From Pyxicephalus adspersus (Eukaryota > Chordata > Amphibia > Anura > Pyxicephalidae): a DNA stretch of 64,000 bases. Positions 33,424 to 44,469 of the stretch are shown here, piece after piece; within the stretch, counting starts at the first letter, position 1; the number at the start of each line of letters is the position of its first letter. The notes beneath the pieces were generated by a model that had not been told where the DNA came from, did no database searches, and was given only the letters and a program-made list of their open reading frames with translations. Both the position numbers and the translations under genes were made by a program. The stretch is taken from NCBI RefSeq assembly GCF_032062135.1, contig NC_092866.1, positions 30,559,065 through 30,623,064 of the forward strand, written 5' to 3'.

Positions 33424-33890
33424 TCTAATAATTTGTTCTTGGCCATCCTATTTTTACTGTATGTTATTTTGAGGCACTACTGAGACGCTCATCATTCTTA
33501 TATAATCTGTCCACCAGATGGAGCTGGTGATCCGTTTTTTGTTCACATTGCACTAGATTGGTATGTCAGTGAGGTTTGCTTCTTACTGGCAATTTTTCGA
33601 ATTACTATTTCCACTATATCCCACGTTGGGGAAGAAGAAAGTCACTTGCCTGTATTACAGCATGAGACTTTTGGTTTCTTTTGTTACACTTATTTTTGGG
33701 GTATATCTACCCGGTTTTTGTATCCAGATGCTTTGCTATTATTTTTGACATCTGTTTTTTTATCATGGAATTCTCACAAATAAATAGCATTGGTGATTCT
33801 GCATTGCTGCTCGGCTGGGACAGCTATGCAGTTCTCCTGTTCCCTATATCCAGTTTAAATATAGTTCTCACTACCTATAAACCTTCTTAA

Positions 33891-34653
33891 ATGAGAATCA
33901 CCACATGGAATGTTAAGGGCCTCCGATCACCGAATAAACGTACTAAAATTCTACGCCACCTGAAGAAACTACAAACAGACATAGCTATATTGCAGGAAAC
34001 TCTTCTTCTGCATCTCTTTATCACTTGATACATAAAGGCTGGGTTTGAGAAGTTTGGGGAGCCCAGGCAATGGGGCGTTGTGCAGAGTGCTTATCTTATT
34101 GCACAAACAATTACAATATACTACAGCCAACAAATTTTGTGACGCTGCCGTGGGCAAATAGGCCTCGGTGACTCTACAATTCCCTGCAAACTCTCTCACT
34201 CTGCTAGCAGTGTATGGCCCCAATTCAGACAGTGGACTCTTCTATGATAACCGGCTAACTACTCTCCACACCCTCCTGAGCACTTCCTTGATTGTAGCAG
34301 GGGACTTAAATGCAGTATCTAATACTTCTGAGGATAGGCACCCACCACCTCCAAAACAAGGAACTACTGTTATCAATGATAAAGCATTTCACTCATTTAT
34401 CTCTGCAGCTGGCTTGGTGGATGCCTGGAGACATCTCCACCCACTGGAAAAGGAATACACCCATGTTTCACTAGTACACTCAACTATGTCTAGAATTGAC
34501 TCTGTGCTTGTCACCGATGATTTCTTGTTCAAAGTGAACACAACAGAAATCCACCCTTTGGTTGATCTCCCATCACGCTCCAGTCACCATCTCTTGGTGA
34601 CTGATGGCTTCCTACAAAAATCTGCTTTAGTATTGGGTTTTCATTGTTTTTAG
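33891..34653 (+). pseudogene. L1-1 ORF2 endonuclease domain
   Basis: ORF2 begins MRITTWNVKGLRSPNKRTK at 33891, the usual N-terminus with the WNVKG motif, and continues to ILQET. A frameshifted, partly scrambled stretch (33990-34170) precedes LLAVYGPN, LIVAGDLNAVSN (catalytic D and N), SRIDSVLV and SSHHLLV, where S-D-H is expected. The domain would nick target DNA. It is defective. Confidence 0.85.
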
Positions 34654-34744
34654 CCAAGGATGAATCCTTTCAACATAATCTCCAACATTGGTGGCGGGAC
34701 TGTGAATACCACAATGGTATACACAAGTCGAATCCACATTTATA

Positions 34745-35580
34745 TTGGTCTTAAGAGGGTTTATCATGGCTTATGTCTCCTCTGTCAAGAAGACGACTCT
34801 GAGCAAGAACCAAGACACATGTCAACAAGCCGGACAGGCCTATCCGGCTTTCAAGAGGTCTATTTCTCCAGCTGACAAGGACTCTTGGTTACAGGCCAAA
34901 AGAATCTCTGATTTTTGGATTGACCAGTATGATACCATGATTTGGTTCTATCGTTTCGTGGAATTTTTCAGATATGGAAATAAATCTGATAAATTACTGG
35001 CCAATCTAGCTAAAGGGTTTCGAATGCCTCTACGTATTACAGCTATTAAGGACTACCACGCAATATTACACAAATCACCAAAAGTTATTGCCTCAGTCTT
35101 TGCATCTTTTTATGAAAGGCTGTATACTTTTGGGGGTGTGATGTTTTTCAAAGTCATTCTTTTTTAGATAAGCTGACTCTCCCAAAGTTGTCTGTGGAAG
35201 ATTCAAGTTATCTGAATTCTTCCATTACTGAGGAGGAAGTAATTTCTGCTATAAAGCGCTCTGCCAACTCCAAAGCACCAGGCCCAGACATTTTATCGCC
35301 TGAATTTTATAAGATTTTGGTTGAGCAGGTGATATTCCCTCTCACAGCATTGAATAGTAATATGTTTTCCCAGGCTACTTATCTTGACTCAAGCCAGTTG
35401 GCATTTATTAAGGTGTTACCAAATAAACAGAGGGACCCTTTAGATCCTGGGTCCTATCAGCCCATATCATTGCTAAAATTCTGGCAGATCATCTGGCACA
35501 CTATCTTCCACGGTTAGTCAGCCCTGCACAGGTTGGTTTTGTTCTAGGCAAATCCACCACCTATAAGAAAGACATTATTG
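34745..35580 (+). pseudogene. L1-1 ORF2 RT N-terminal part
   Basis: Two offset frames show WLQAKRISDFWIDQYD, NKSDKLLANLAKGFRMP, then ITEEEVISAIK, KAPGPDILSPEFYK and GSYQPISLLKFW, the early RT motifs of L1-like LINEs. The catalytic F/YADD box is missing because of the deletion just downstream. The corresponding segment of L1-2 (58320-59000) is clearly homologous. Confidence 0.85.
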
Positions 35581-36330
35581 GTCCTTGAACAAGCGCGACT
35601 GCTACTGGAGACGGCTCTGGATAATAGATTGGTATTACCTTCTGTTTGTAGATGGGCTACTTTCCTGAATATGTCCCATGCTGACACGCTCGAATTGTTA
35701 GAATCTAGCTGGGCATGTGTCCGCAGAAACATTATCAGTGAACAATGGCGTGAAGTCCAGTTTAAAATTAAACACAGGGCATACTATGCCTTCAATATGC
35801 GTTTTAATTCCAAAGCTGCCTAAAACAGATTGACAGCTTGTCCCAAATGTGCTCTAGTTATGGCCCCTTTGGAACACACACGATAGGATTGTCCTAGAAT
35901 CTTGTGCTTTTGGAAACAAGTATAAGGAAATGATCGGATGCTTTCCCCTCATCTGGGCCTCTTTCATAGTAATTTTTTGGATCAGTCTACTACTGACCCA
36001 GCTGCGCAACCACCAGTTTATAAAATTTGAACATCTTTGCTATCTTGCAGCAAAAAGTATTCTCAAGACATGGTTAAAACCTAAACCCTCCCAGTACTCT
36101 TCATCTTACACAATATCTTCAATCTTTAATGACCATAGATAAAACTGAAGCCACTCAACATCGGGACACCCATCCACAAAATTTTTTTGGAACATGGATG
36201 CCCTATCTTTAATTTACATCCCCCTTCCCAATTGCAGGATATTATAGAACTTTTTCGTAGTTCTTTTTACAGTTTGGTATGACCGTAGGGCTTTGGGAGC
36301 GCATTAAGCAATGGTTTTTTGGCTAAACAG
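35581..36330 (+). pseudogene. L1-1 ORF2 C-terminal domain
   Basis: The frame 35578-35823 encodes RWATFLNMSHADTLELLE, SEQWREVQFKIKHRAYYAF and, beyond a stop, TACPKCAL...PLEHTR with a C-x2-C...H...C knuckle. It matches L1-2 at 60380-60620. Later frames (35930-36290) are degraded remnants of the end of ORF2. Confidence 0.8.
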
Positions 36331-36778
36331 TATTACACTTTACTAATAGTACCCTGTACAATGTAGATTGTGAATGGAGGTATAATTTTCTTATTTGATT
36401 TTGCACATTTTTGGTGTTTCTCTCTCTCTGTCGTGAGAATACTCATACGTGAAGCATCCGAGATGAGTAGGTGTTTAAATTATTGTTTTTATTGGTTCTA
36501 TGAAAGACATTTTTGTTTGGTTTTTCCTTTCATCGGGTTTTTTAATATTCCTACATTATTGTTTGAAAACGGAAAATGGAGGAGTGGTGGAGGAATTTTC
36601 TGTTATGCCGGGGAAAGTGTTTACTGCCTATTGTATATGCAATTTTGTTCACTGTATTCCTCAAGCTTTTTCTGATTGTCCCATTCCAGATTGTACTTTG
36701 TGTTCATTTTCTGTTATTATGTCTCATGGGATCCTGTAACTTGTTTATTCTGCCTAAAAAGATATATTAAAAAAAAAA

Positions 36779-37487
36779 GGGAATACACTGCAGAGATGGA
36801 AACATAATCCTGCCTCTATACAAAGCATTGGTCAAACTACATGTGGAATATTCAGTCCAGTTTTGGGCACCAGTTCACAAAAAAGACATTGTGGAATTAG
36901 AAAGAGTGCAGAGAAGTTCAACTAAACTCATAAAAGTAATGGAGGAACTGAGCTATGAGCTATGAGGAGAGAGCTGAACTGAGTTTATTCTCCCTTGAGA
37001 AGAGACGTTCAAGGTAGGATATGATCACTTTGTATAATTATTTAAATGGTCGATATTGAGAACCCTCTTCCTAATTTTTCACCTCAAGATCACTCTTTGC
37101 ATCTGGAGGAAAAGAAGTTTAAACTTCTGATAAGGAAGGGATTCTTCACCGTAATGTCTGTGAATATGTGGAATAGGCTCCCTCAAGAAGTAGTTTTAGC
37201 AAATACTACAGATTGCTTTAGGAAAAAGCTGGATGCTTTTCTAGAAGCACAGAATATAATTAGGTAATAAAGCTTTGAAGGAAAGATTACAGACTGTTGA
37301 TCCAGCCAAGCCTCATGGACTCAGGAAGGAATTTTTTTCCCCTGTTGGAGCAAAATATACCGGGGTTTTTTTTTGCCTTCCTCTGGACCAACTATGTCCA
37401 TAGGGTTTTATATCTGGGATATATTTATATCCCTAGTGGTTGAACATGATGGTCTTTTTTCAACCTGACTTACTTTGTAACTATGTA
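36779..37487 (+). pseudogene. CR1/L2-like LINE ORF2 C-terminal fragment with 3' tail
   Basis: LYKALVKLHVEYSVQFWAP is followed by DIVELERVQRSSTKLI, LSLFSLEKRRS and MWNRLPQEVVLANTTDCFRK (37170-37230). These are the well-known thumb and C-terminal signatures of CR1/L2-group RTs. It ends with a tail containing TTTTTTCAACCTGACTTACTTTGTAACTATGTAA that recurs as an isolated fragment at 21286-21345. The first part of ORF2, including the active site, is absent (5' truncation). Confidence 0.8.
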
Positions 37488-38025
37488 ACCTGCCTGTTAA
37501 TTGAGTGTTTCTCAGTTCAGCTCCTGTGCTAACCCCTAGTCTGTTGTTTCCCGGCCCATTCACTTGTACTCTTCCTGTGTTCCCCTTGTCCTTGTCCATG
37601 ACCTATGATTCTTTATATGTTTCTTGCGTTCCCCTGTGAGTTCAGTAAGCTTTGTGTCACGCGTGCCTCCAGTCACTTTGTGTGTCTCCTGTGTACCCGT
37701 ATCAGCTTTAAGCTTGTGTCATTATTGCCTATTTTCTGGATTTCTGATTCTTGAACCCTGGCTTTGTTCCTGACATCTCTTGCTTACTGCCTGACTCGAT
37801 CCCAGCCTATTATTACTATTCTACTGCCTAGGGATTCAGTACCACACCCTGCTGTGCCCAAGGACCCCAACTTGGCAGCAGTCTGCAGCACAGCAGCCTT
37901 ACCATTAGAAGTCCTGGAGAAGACCAGGCTGCTGCTTAGATTCAGCACGATAGTCCTTCTCAGGGCTCATGCCACTATTTTGCAAGCCATAGTGGCCCCT
38001 AGAGGCTGTCTCCCTAAGCGTGACA
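37484..38025 (+). repeat. Gypsy-type LTR (solo or truncated)
   Basis: The right end AAGCGTGACA and internal TGTGCCCAAGGACC..., AGTCCTGGAGAAGACC and CTTCTCAGGGCTCA match, in opposite orientation, the LTRs of Gypsy-1 and Gypsy-2. The left end is put at TGTAACC but overlaps the preceding LINE tail and is uncertain. The flanking bases do not form a duplication. No internal region follows. Confidence 0.65.
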
Positions 38026-38297
38026 GATTGGTTGAGATCATTTTAATATGATTAATTAGTATAGTTAAAGGAAAGGTGGTGGTTGAATATACCTCCAGTG
38101 GGTGATCACAGAATTACCTCCTTGGGTATAAATGCTAAATAGGAGGTAAGAAGTGAAGGAAACAGGTTTTGACTCCAAATAATCTGAATCATTATGTATT
38201 GTTGTAAACACGTTTCCATACATAATCATATGATCAAATACATGTGAATATACATTCAGTTTAGTTGAGATAGCACTAGACTGGGATATATCTAGAC

Positions 38298-38984
38298 CAG
38301 GGGTGTCAAATTCAAATACACAGAGGGCCAAAGTTAAAAACTTAGACAAAGTCGCGGGCCAACCTTGAAGTTTTTATTGAAAAAATTGAGGGAATTTTTC
38401 CTTCTCATTAGATATATACCCTTTTCATAAGGAAACAAGGAGGTTTTGCTTCACATTCAATCTGGAACAAGCTTATAATAGAGAAAGAGGCATAAAAAAT
38501 GTTTAATTTTATTTAAGAAAAAATCTTATGCCTTTCTCTATTTGTAGCCTTCTGAGTTAATTTTCAATGGTAACCTTGTTGCACAGGCTAACAATAATAA
38601 CAATATTCTTCAATGAAAATCCAACCATTCAAGTCCATGCCTTGCAGTAGCAAGGAAAAGTACAGCTGAGAAGGAGTGCTGGAAATGCCAGACGCCACCA
38701 ATGCAGAGCTAAATCTAATGAGTGGCCCGCCACTGAAACTCCCTCTTCATTGAAATAGCGCCGCTACTAAAATTCCCGGCATTATTTGTGTCTATAAAAC
38801 AGTCCAATGCGGGGCCATTGCAGAGCCCGCTGGTCTATAGAGTGATACCGGGAATTGTAGTACCAGCCCTATTTCAATGCAATGGCGGGCCAGCTGCAGT
38901 ACATATTTAGGATTCCTTTAGGGGCCAAAAAAAAAAGAAGTTTGGGGCCAGATTTGGCTTCTGGGCCAGAGTTTGTCACCCCTG
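38298..38984. mobile_element. hAT-type non-autonomous transposon with 8-bp duplication
   Basis: The ends are CAGGGGTGTCAAA and TTTGTCACCCCTG (inverted). ATCTAGAC stands on both sides (38290-38297 and 38985-38992), a perfect 8-bp target duplication as hAT transposases make. The right arm of the host PLE (about 45698-45715) provides the matching uninterrupted site. There is no transposase frame in the 687 bp. Confidence 0.92.
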
Positions 38985-39037
38985 ATCTAGACAATAGTTT
39001 CTGACTGTATGGTAATAATTAACCGTAAAAGTGCACG

Positions 39038-39091
39038 AATAAGACTGACACGTTTCGCCTCAATGGGCTTCTTCAGGGGGGTGCGCTTATT
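39038..39091 (-). ncRNA. Hammerhead-ribozyme-like motif 6 (PLE left arm)
   Basis: On the minus strand an outer stem AAUAAG/CUUAUU encloses the core CUGAAGA, a perfect GCC/GGC hairpin with loop CAUUGA, GAAA, a two-pair stem III (AC-GU-GU) and C17. Every core element is present, though one extra A lies between CUGAAGA and stem II. It is the most complete PLE-clade copy in the window. Confidence 0.72.
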
Positions 39092-40348
39092 TGAGAGACT
39101 TAACGGTCTGTATTTAAGTATAAGGTACAGAAATATCAAACATTTTTGTTTTCAGAGGTCATAAAGGGATATCAATATAATACAAAACACAAGAGTGATA
39201 AGAATAAATATAAACAACAATGTCAATATAATACAAAAACACCAGAAATGATCAGCAGTGGTAATAGTTTTATGTTGTGGTTGTAGTACTTATATGTAAT
39301 ATAAATATCAGAGTGTGATATATGTGTCTAAGATGTAATTAGGATGTCTATAAAGGGTATTGTAAGGTTAATAATATTACCTAATATTGTCTAAATTTGT
39401 ATACATGAAAGATATGTATAAAGTCAAAGAGCAACTGTTTTAGATTAGAAGGTATAAAACCCCTAAGTATGGCTACTTACAATTCTTTAAAACAGAGATA
39501 TTACCAGGACAGGTCACCTTAATTTTCAGGGACGAGGTTCTTGATCAATCAAAGATTTTAACTACATTGAAGTTGGAAAGAAGGGATATATCATATCATT
39601 TGGTTGAGTATTTATGGGCATAGTAAAGTGAGCTGGGTAGATTAGTTTAATATATATATACACACAGTTATATACATACCCGGTGGATGCAGCACGGCTT
39701 GCCCAGGTAGGTATTTTTACCAGGTAGGAATAAATTTTATTGCCAAGAAAACCATAAATAAAGGTTGTACACTCCTGGAGTTAGAAGAAGGTTGTCAGTT
39801 TCAGTGTTTTTTCAGCTCCTGTTAAGGAAAAGTTGGTATGTATATTAATTGCTAATTATTTGCAAGTTGAGAGGTAAAAAGGCTCTCATGCAAGTGCATC
39901 ACGATGTTCATTGTAAAAATGAATACAATGTACCTGGTAGTTGGTTAGAAAGACGTGTCAGCAGCTTCAGGGAATCTGAAGGGAACGTCAAGGACTGTGT
40001 GCTGATCGAAGCCCGTTTAATAGAGCAGGGCTTTCAGCGTGATGACGTTGCCTGGGATGTGTGCACGCCCCTAGGGGTGTGTGCGCATCTCAGGAACATC
40101 AGAAGGGGATTCCTCGTGGTGTGTGGAGGCAGCAGGAGGGATCCAAGGTTGGAAAAGGAGGGTGGCTTATCTGAACCTGGGGATAGAATAAAAGGGACTT
40201 CTAGAATGTAAATGTATTGTTGCTAGTGGAATGTAAAGCTTGTAATGAGCAGTGTAAAGTACATAGAGTGAAAGTCTTGGTGTATATCAAATCAGAGGAA
40301 TTAACATATCAGGCATATGGACAAAGGAAGGCAAAGTATATATTAGAG

Positions 40349-40763
40349 CAGGGGTCAGCAAACTTTTTTGGCTACTAGGCCATTTTAGGAGGTCAAGAAG
40401 GCACACTAGGCCGGATTCTCTCTGGAATCCCGAGCTGATGGCTCCACCCCCCACCAGGAACGCCCCTGAAGGGAAATCCTCTTCCTCCGCAATGCATACA
40501 GAGAAGAGGGAATGCCCCTGAAAGAAATTCTCCCCCCTCCACAATGCATACTGAAGAGAGGGAATGTCCCCTTACCCCAGCGGCGGATGTGTTAACGCCG
40601 GCTGCGGTAAATAGGGAAGGGAGGCATAACAAGGAGGCTCAAGAGCCTGCAAGCCGACCCCTGCCAGCTGGGATTAGGCCGGATCGACCAGGGGGGCGTT
40701 AGGCCAGAACGAACTACTGGCTAGGATGTATCTGGCCTAAAGGCCGGAGTTTGCCTACCCCTG
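40349..40763. mobile_element. hAT-type MITE with 8-bp duplication (family X, copy 1)
   Basis: The ends are CAGGGGTCAGCAAACT and GTTTGCCTACCCCTG. TATTAGAG flanks both sides (40341-40348 and 40764-40771). The 415-bp interior is CpG-bearing and non-coding. A shorter copy of the same family in opposite orientation lies in the RT region at 42463-42743. Confidence 0.92.
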
Positions 40764-41157
40764 TATTAGAGTATGTTCAATTAAATAGTTCAATTAAACA
40801 GAGTTCAAAGATATGAACAGGATATCAGATAAATGGGATTACCATATCAGGTATATAGCAAGAAGAGAACAATGCATACTATAGTATGTGAAATTGAAAC
40901 AAACTGTATGGCATACAAATATAATTATTCAATAAAGAGAATGGCATACATGAAAATGAGTAGATTATATAAATAAAAAAAATATAATAATGACACACAG
41001 TATAAAATGTAAACCTAAATTAACATATAAATATATTCTTCTTCATACATTATCATATGAGGTGTCTGACTACAAAGTCATAAATATAGGTAATACCTAA
41101 TTAGGGGGGAACAATTACAAGGTGTAATGAGCGATATGATAATGGAATGTACTATAA

Positions 41158-41270
41158 GGGCAGCACAGTGGCTCAGAGGTAGCACTCTTGCTTTTGCAGG
41201 GTCTGCGTGGGTTTCCTCCGGGGTTTGTGAGCCCCTTTGTGGGACAGTTAGTGACATGACTATGGACTTT
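41158..41270 (+). repeat. SINE-like repeat inserted in the PLE GIY-YIG domain
   Basis: It starts GGGCAGCACAGTGGCTCAGAGGTAGCACTCTTGC, a head sequence widespread in fish and frog genomes, then GTCTGCGTGGGTTTCCTCCGG and GGGACAGTTAGTGACATGACTATGGACTTT, the last shared with the copy at 23295-23480. The 3' tail is missing. It interrupts the PLE just after the residues RGG that precede the last endonuclease helix. Confidence 0.72.
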
Positions 41271-41902
41271 CCCCCTCTGGCATTAGGTGGTACATGTTCT
41301 AGCCCTGAAAATTTTATTACATTAGCATTGGTTTGGTTTCTTCCTAACATGATGGAATGGATATGTTCGTATATCCGTTTTCTAAAGGGACGTTTTGTCT
41401 TTCCGACATAGAATGCTGCACATACACAGGTCATTAGATAAATGACACCGGTTGTGGAGCAATCCATGTAGTGTGGTCATTAGGTAGGATCATGGATAGA
41501 TCCATTGGCACTGGTTGCAGCGACCGCATTTGAAAGTGCCATTGGTATTTGCCTGAGGGTTCTTGGTGGGTATATGTTGGAAATGACTTGAAACCAGTTG
41601 GTCTTTGAGGGATCTAGATTTTCTGTATGTGAAAAAAGGTTTTTCACTAATAAATGTACTAATTTTTTGATCTGTTTTCAAATGTTGGGCAAGAGTTTTA
41701 TAAATGAAATCATGGTACATATTATATCTTGTAATGATGCGTGTGGTGGGGTGTTCGTGGGGCTGTCCTTATGTTTAAAGATGAGGTAATTTCTCGGGTA
41801 CTGTAGGGCTCTCTGGTAAGATTTTTTTGAGGAGATGTTTGGAGTATCCTCTTTGTGGTAGGTAATCTTTCCTGTAGTTGTTTAGCCTCATGTTTAAAGT
41901 CA

Positions 41903-42128
41903 ATGGCCCTGATTTACTAAAGCTCTCCAAGGCTGGAGAGAATACACTTTCAGAAGTGAAGCTGGGTGATCCAGAAAACATGGAATAGATTTTTAAAAAT
42001 AATTTGCTATTTGCCAGCAAACATTTTAAATTCTGGACCAGGTCAATTCCAGGTTTGTTATATCACCCAGCTTCACTGATCAAAGTGTATTCTCCCCAGG
42101 CTTGGAGAGCTTTAATAAATCAGGGCCA
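41903..42128. mobile_element. Palindromic MITE, copy B, inside PLE RT
   Basis: GGCCCTGATTTACTAAAGCTCTCCAAGGCTGGAG is mirrored at 42090-42128. The inner segments also pair (GTGAAGCTGGGTGAT / ATCACCCAGCTTCAC). Same family as 22095 and 55632. It sits exactly where the RT catalytic block is missing, so insertion and deletion may have been linked. Confidence 0.85.
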
Positions 42129-42462
42129 TTATCTGTGGTGCAATTTTGTTTGTCTAAGATACTGACTTGGGTCTGAAAGCAGGGTTTTTCACATTTTTCT
42201 AGGAAAAGATTTGCATACGATGGTGCGCATTTCGTACGCATCCCCACGCCCTGGGTTTGAAGGTATGTGTTGTTGTCAAAGGTAAAATTTTTCTATTGAG
42301 AATGTAGGTTAATAAACTGATGATGAGAATATTTTGGTTAAGGGCTGTGGGATAGAATTGTTGGAGACATTTGTTGATGGTTTTAATACCCAGGGTATGT
42401 GGGATGCTACATCATCAATTATAACCAGCGCTTCCACATCAATCATAACCAACACCGTACTG

Positions 42463-42743
42463 CAGGGCCAGTCCAGCCTAACGCCCCCCTGGTCAATCCA
42501 GCAGGGGTCGGCAACCCGTGGCTCCAGAGCCACAGGTGCATATGCATTGCGGAGGAAAGAGATTTCCTTTCAGGGGCGCATTCCTTCTTCTCCGTATGCA
42601 TTGGGGAGGAAGAGGATTTGCCTTCAGGGGCGTTCCTGGTGGGGGCGGAGCCATAAGCTCAGGACTCCAGAGAGAGTCGGGCCTAGTGTGCCTTCTTGAA
42701 CTCCTAAAATGGCCTAGTAGACAAAAAAGTTTGCTGACCCCTG
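42463..42743. mobile_element. hAT-type MITE (family X, copy 2), inside PLE RT
   Basis: The right end GTTTGCTGACCCCTG and interior (CTAACGCCCCCCTGGTC, GGAGGAAGAGGATTT, AGGGGCGTTCCTGGTGGGGG) are the reverse complement of the 40349 copy. The left end is shortened to CAGGGCCAGTCC. Flanks CCGTACTG (42455-42462) and CCGTATTG (42744-42751) are an 8-bp duplication with one mismatch. It splits the PLE reading frame just before RT motif A. Confidence 0.88.
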
Positions 42744-44469
42744 CCGTATTGGGTGGGACTGGGAGGTTATGGGTAAGTTTAAGTATATCGATGGTGTCTT
42801 GGAAATATGAGGGGAGTGATGTAACCAGGGGTCGTAGATATGAGTCTACAAGCTTGCTTGCATTGGCAGTAATTAGGCCTATTCCACAGATGATGAGGCC
42901 GCCGGTGGGATGTGATGGGCTTTTGTGGACCTTGGGTAGGATATTGAAAGTGGGTAAGGTGGGATGTTTCTTAGCGAGATATTTTTTGTTTTTTTGCGTC
43001 AATAGTGTTGTCTAAGAAGGCCTGCCATACAATGGTATTGTATTCATGATAAAACTCAGTGATTCTATCTTTTGGGATGGTGGAATACCATTCTTTGTTG
43101 TCCAGAATTTGGTAGCAGATCTGTGTGTAGTGTTCTGTGTTGAGGACAACAATGTTGCCACCTTTATCAGATGGTTTAACAATAACGTCATCTCTTTGTT
43201 TGATTTTGTTGAGGGCGTGGTAGTCTTTGGATGAAAATTTCCTGTCGAATGTAGTTGGTTCAGCGTAACTATTTAGCATGTATTCTGTAGTGATATTTAC
43301 AAATGTTTGTATATATGGGTTCAGTGATAAGGGTGGGAAAAAGGTAGATCTGGGTTTTCTTTGTAAAATGGTCGTGGGATCAGGGTACGTTTGAGTGGGT
43401 GAAGTTAGTAAGTCAATGGGTGATTGTGATTGGTTTTCCGTGAACAGTTCATGGGGGTCTTTCGAGGTCCTAAAATCTTGAGTGTTGAAATTTTTGTACA
43501 ATTCAGGTTGAAATGGTAAAGGGTTTGTAATGGATTTATCAAACATTATTTTTAACGTCAGATTCCTGGCAAACATGTTGGTGTCCTAATGATCTAAAAT
43601 TTGTCTAGATTTTGATAAGGACAAAATGAGAGGCCATTCTTAAGAACTTGTAATTCAGGTTCAGATAATTCATAAGAAGATAAGTTAATCACTTCGAAGT
43701 TTAAACCTTTTTGTTCTGTTTCAGCAGGTACAGGTCTAAGGTCTTTCTTCTTGATATAGGAGACAGTATCTGTTGGTTAAGTGATTCTAAAAAATCTGCT
43801 GTAATTTTAGGATAGCTCCAGCAGTGGTTGTTGGTGCTGTGTTTGATGACATTTGTGTACATGATAAGGTACTGTTGGTGTTATTGGTGGATAATGGTGC
43901 CTTGTTTAAAGGTGGGGAAATTTGAAACGTAATAGATGATAATAGTATGGGAGGGGGAGATTGTTTATCAGAACTAGTGGGATGTTGGGTTGGTTGTTTG
44001 TGGTGGTGGAGTAGTGTTTTATGATAGGCTGGTTTGGTCTTGAGGCGTAAAAGGTGAGAATTTAGTAACGTTAACTGGAGTGCCGTGGGGGGGTTGGGGG
44101 CACCCTCTTGGAGTCTTGGGTATTGTCTGAAATGCCACTCAAAAATCTCTTCTTGTTTCTGTTTTGTTGTGTTTCACATTAATTTCCAGATTAGCCAGTT
44201 GTTGGTTGGTTTCCACCGAGGTAGGTGGTTTCTGATGGTCTGGGTCTTTGTTTCTAGGTTTGTTGTCTGTGTTTGTGGATGCTGGTGTTTGGGATTTGTC
44301 CCACTTGTAGGCTTTTTCGTTAATTAAAGGCCACTTGTCGTGTAGTTTTTTATCTTTTTTTGTGGGCTATTGAGCTGTTTTCCAAACTCCTCCCCCGTAT
44401 TACCCGCCTACCTGATGGGCGGTTCACCCATCCAATCACGAGAAATGCATGTGGCATCCCTCTTGTCGG

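Larger units (their letters stand above)
32516..36778 (+). mobile_element. L1/Tx1-type LINE with 5' start and A-tail, internally deleted (L1-1)
   Basis: The element starts with a very short leader ending AAGATGG around the ORF1 start codon (32537). It carries ORF1 (to 33423), a spacer, ORF2 from ATG at 33891 with endonuclease and N-terminal RT, then jumps from RT motif 2 (about 35560) straight to the C-terminal domain (about 35610-35900), losing an estimated 1.5-2 kb compared with L1-2. It ends in TATATTAAAAAAAAAA (about 36766-36778). Frameshifts in both ORFs make it inactive. It is the same family as L1-2 at 57950-61480. Confidence 0.85.
38045..40140 (-). repeat. Left inverted arm (PLE terminal repeat)
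   Basis: Without the 687-bp hAT insertion this arm is about 1.4 kb. Its reverse complement matches 44470-45895 along most of its length: for example TGATTGATC...GAACC, CTTTGACTTTATACATATCTTTCATG, and the AATTAGCAATTA and GCACTTGCATGAGAGCCTTT stretches. It points in the same direction as the PLE ORF and lies downstream of it. Confidence 0.8.
41150..44340 (-). pseudogene. Penelope-like element RT / GIY-YIG ORF
   Basis: In minus-strand order: an N-terminal Pro/Thr/Ser-rich region (44340-43800), the PLE N-terminal motif YELSEPELQVLKNGLSFCP (about 43665-43610), a long open frame with DVIVKPSDKGGNIVVLN (43576-42971), the LPKVHK and GLIICGI motifs (to about 42750), hAT insertion, FDVEALY-like motif A degraded to IDVEALV (about 42440), motif B YLQTQGVGMRTKCAPSYANL (about 42270-42210), MITE, FKHEAKQLQ (about 41900), the linker SLKDQLVSSHF and Cys cluster KCGRCNQC (about 41540), and GIY-YIG GVIYLMTC...FYVGKTKR (41450-41380). 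The Y-I-D-D catalytic block between motif B and FKHEA is missing. Known function: reverse transcription of the element. Confidence 0.9.

Noticed and set aside
37484..38025. Solo LTR with duplication
   Set aside because: The left end overlaps the LINE tail and flanks (AACTA/GATTG) differ, so the LTR is listed without a duplication.
41158..41270. A tRNA gene from GGCTCAGAGGTAGCAC
   Set aside because: The head resembles an A box, but no B box or cloverleaf is present; it is a dispersed short repeat.
42518..43015. Plus-strand 165-codon frame
   Set aside because: It runs through a hAT MITE and the reverse of PLE RT; no domain in this frame.
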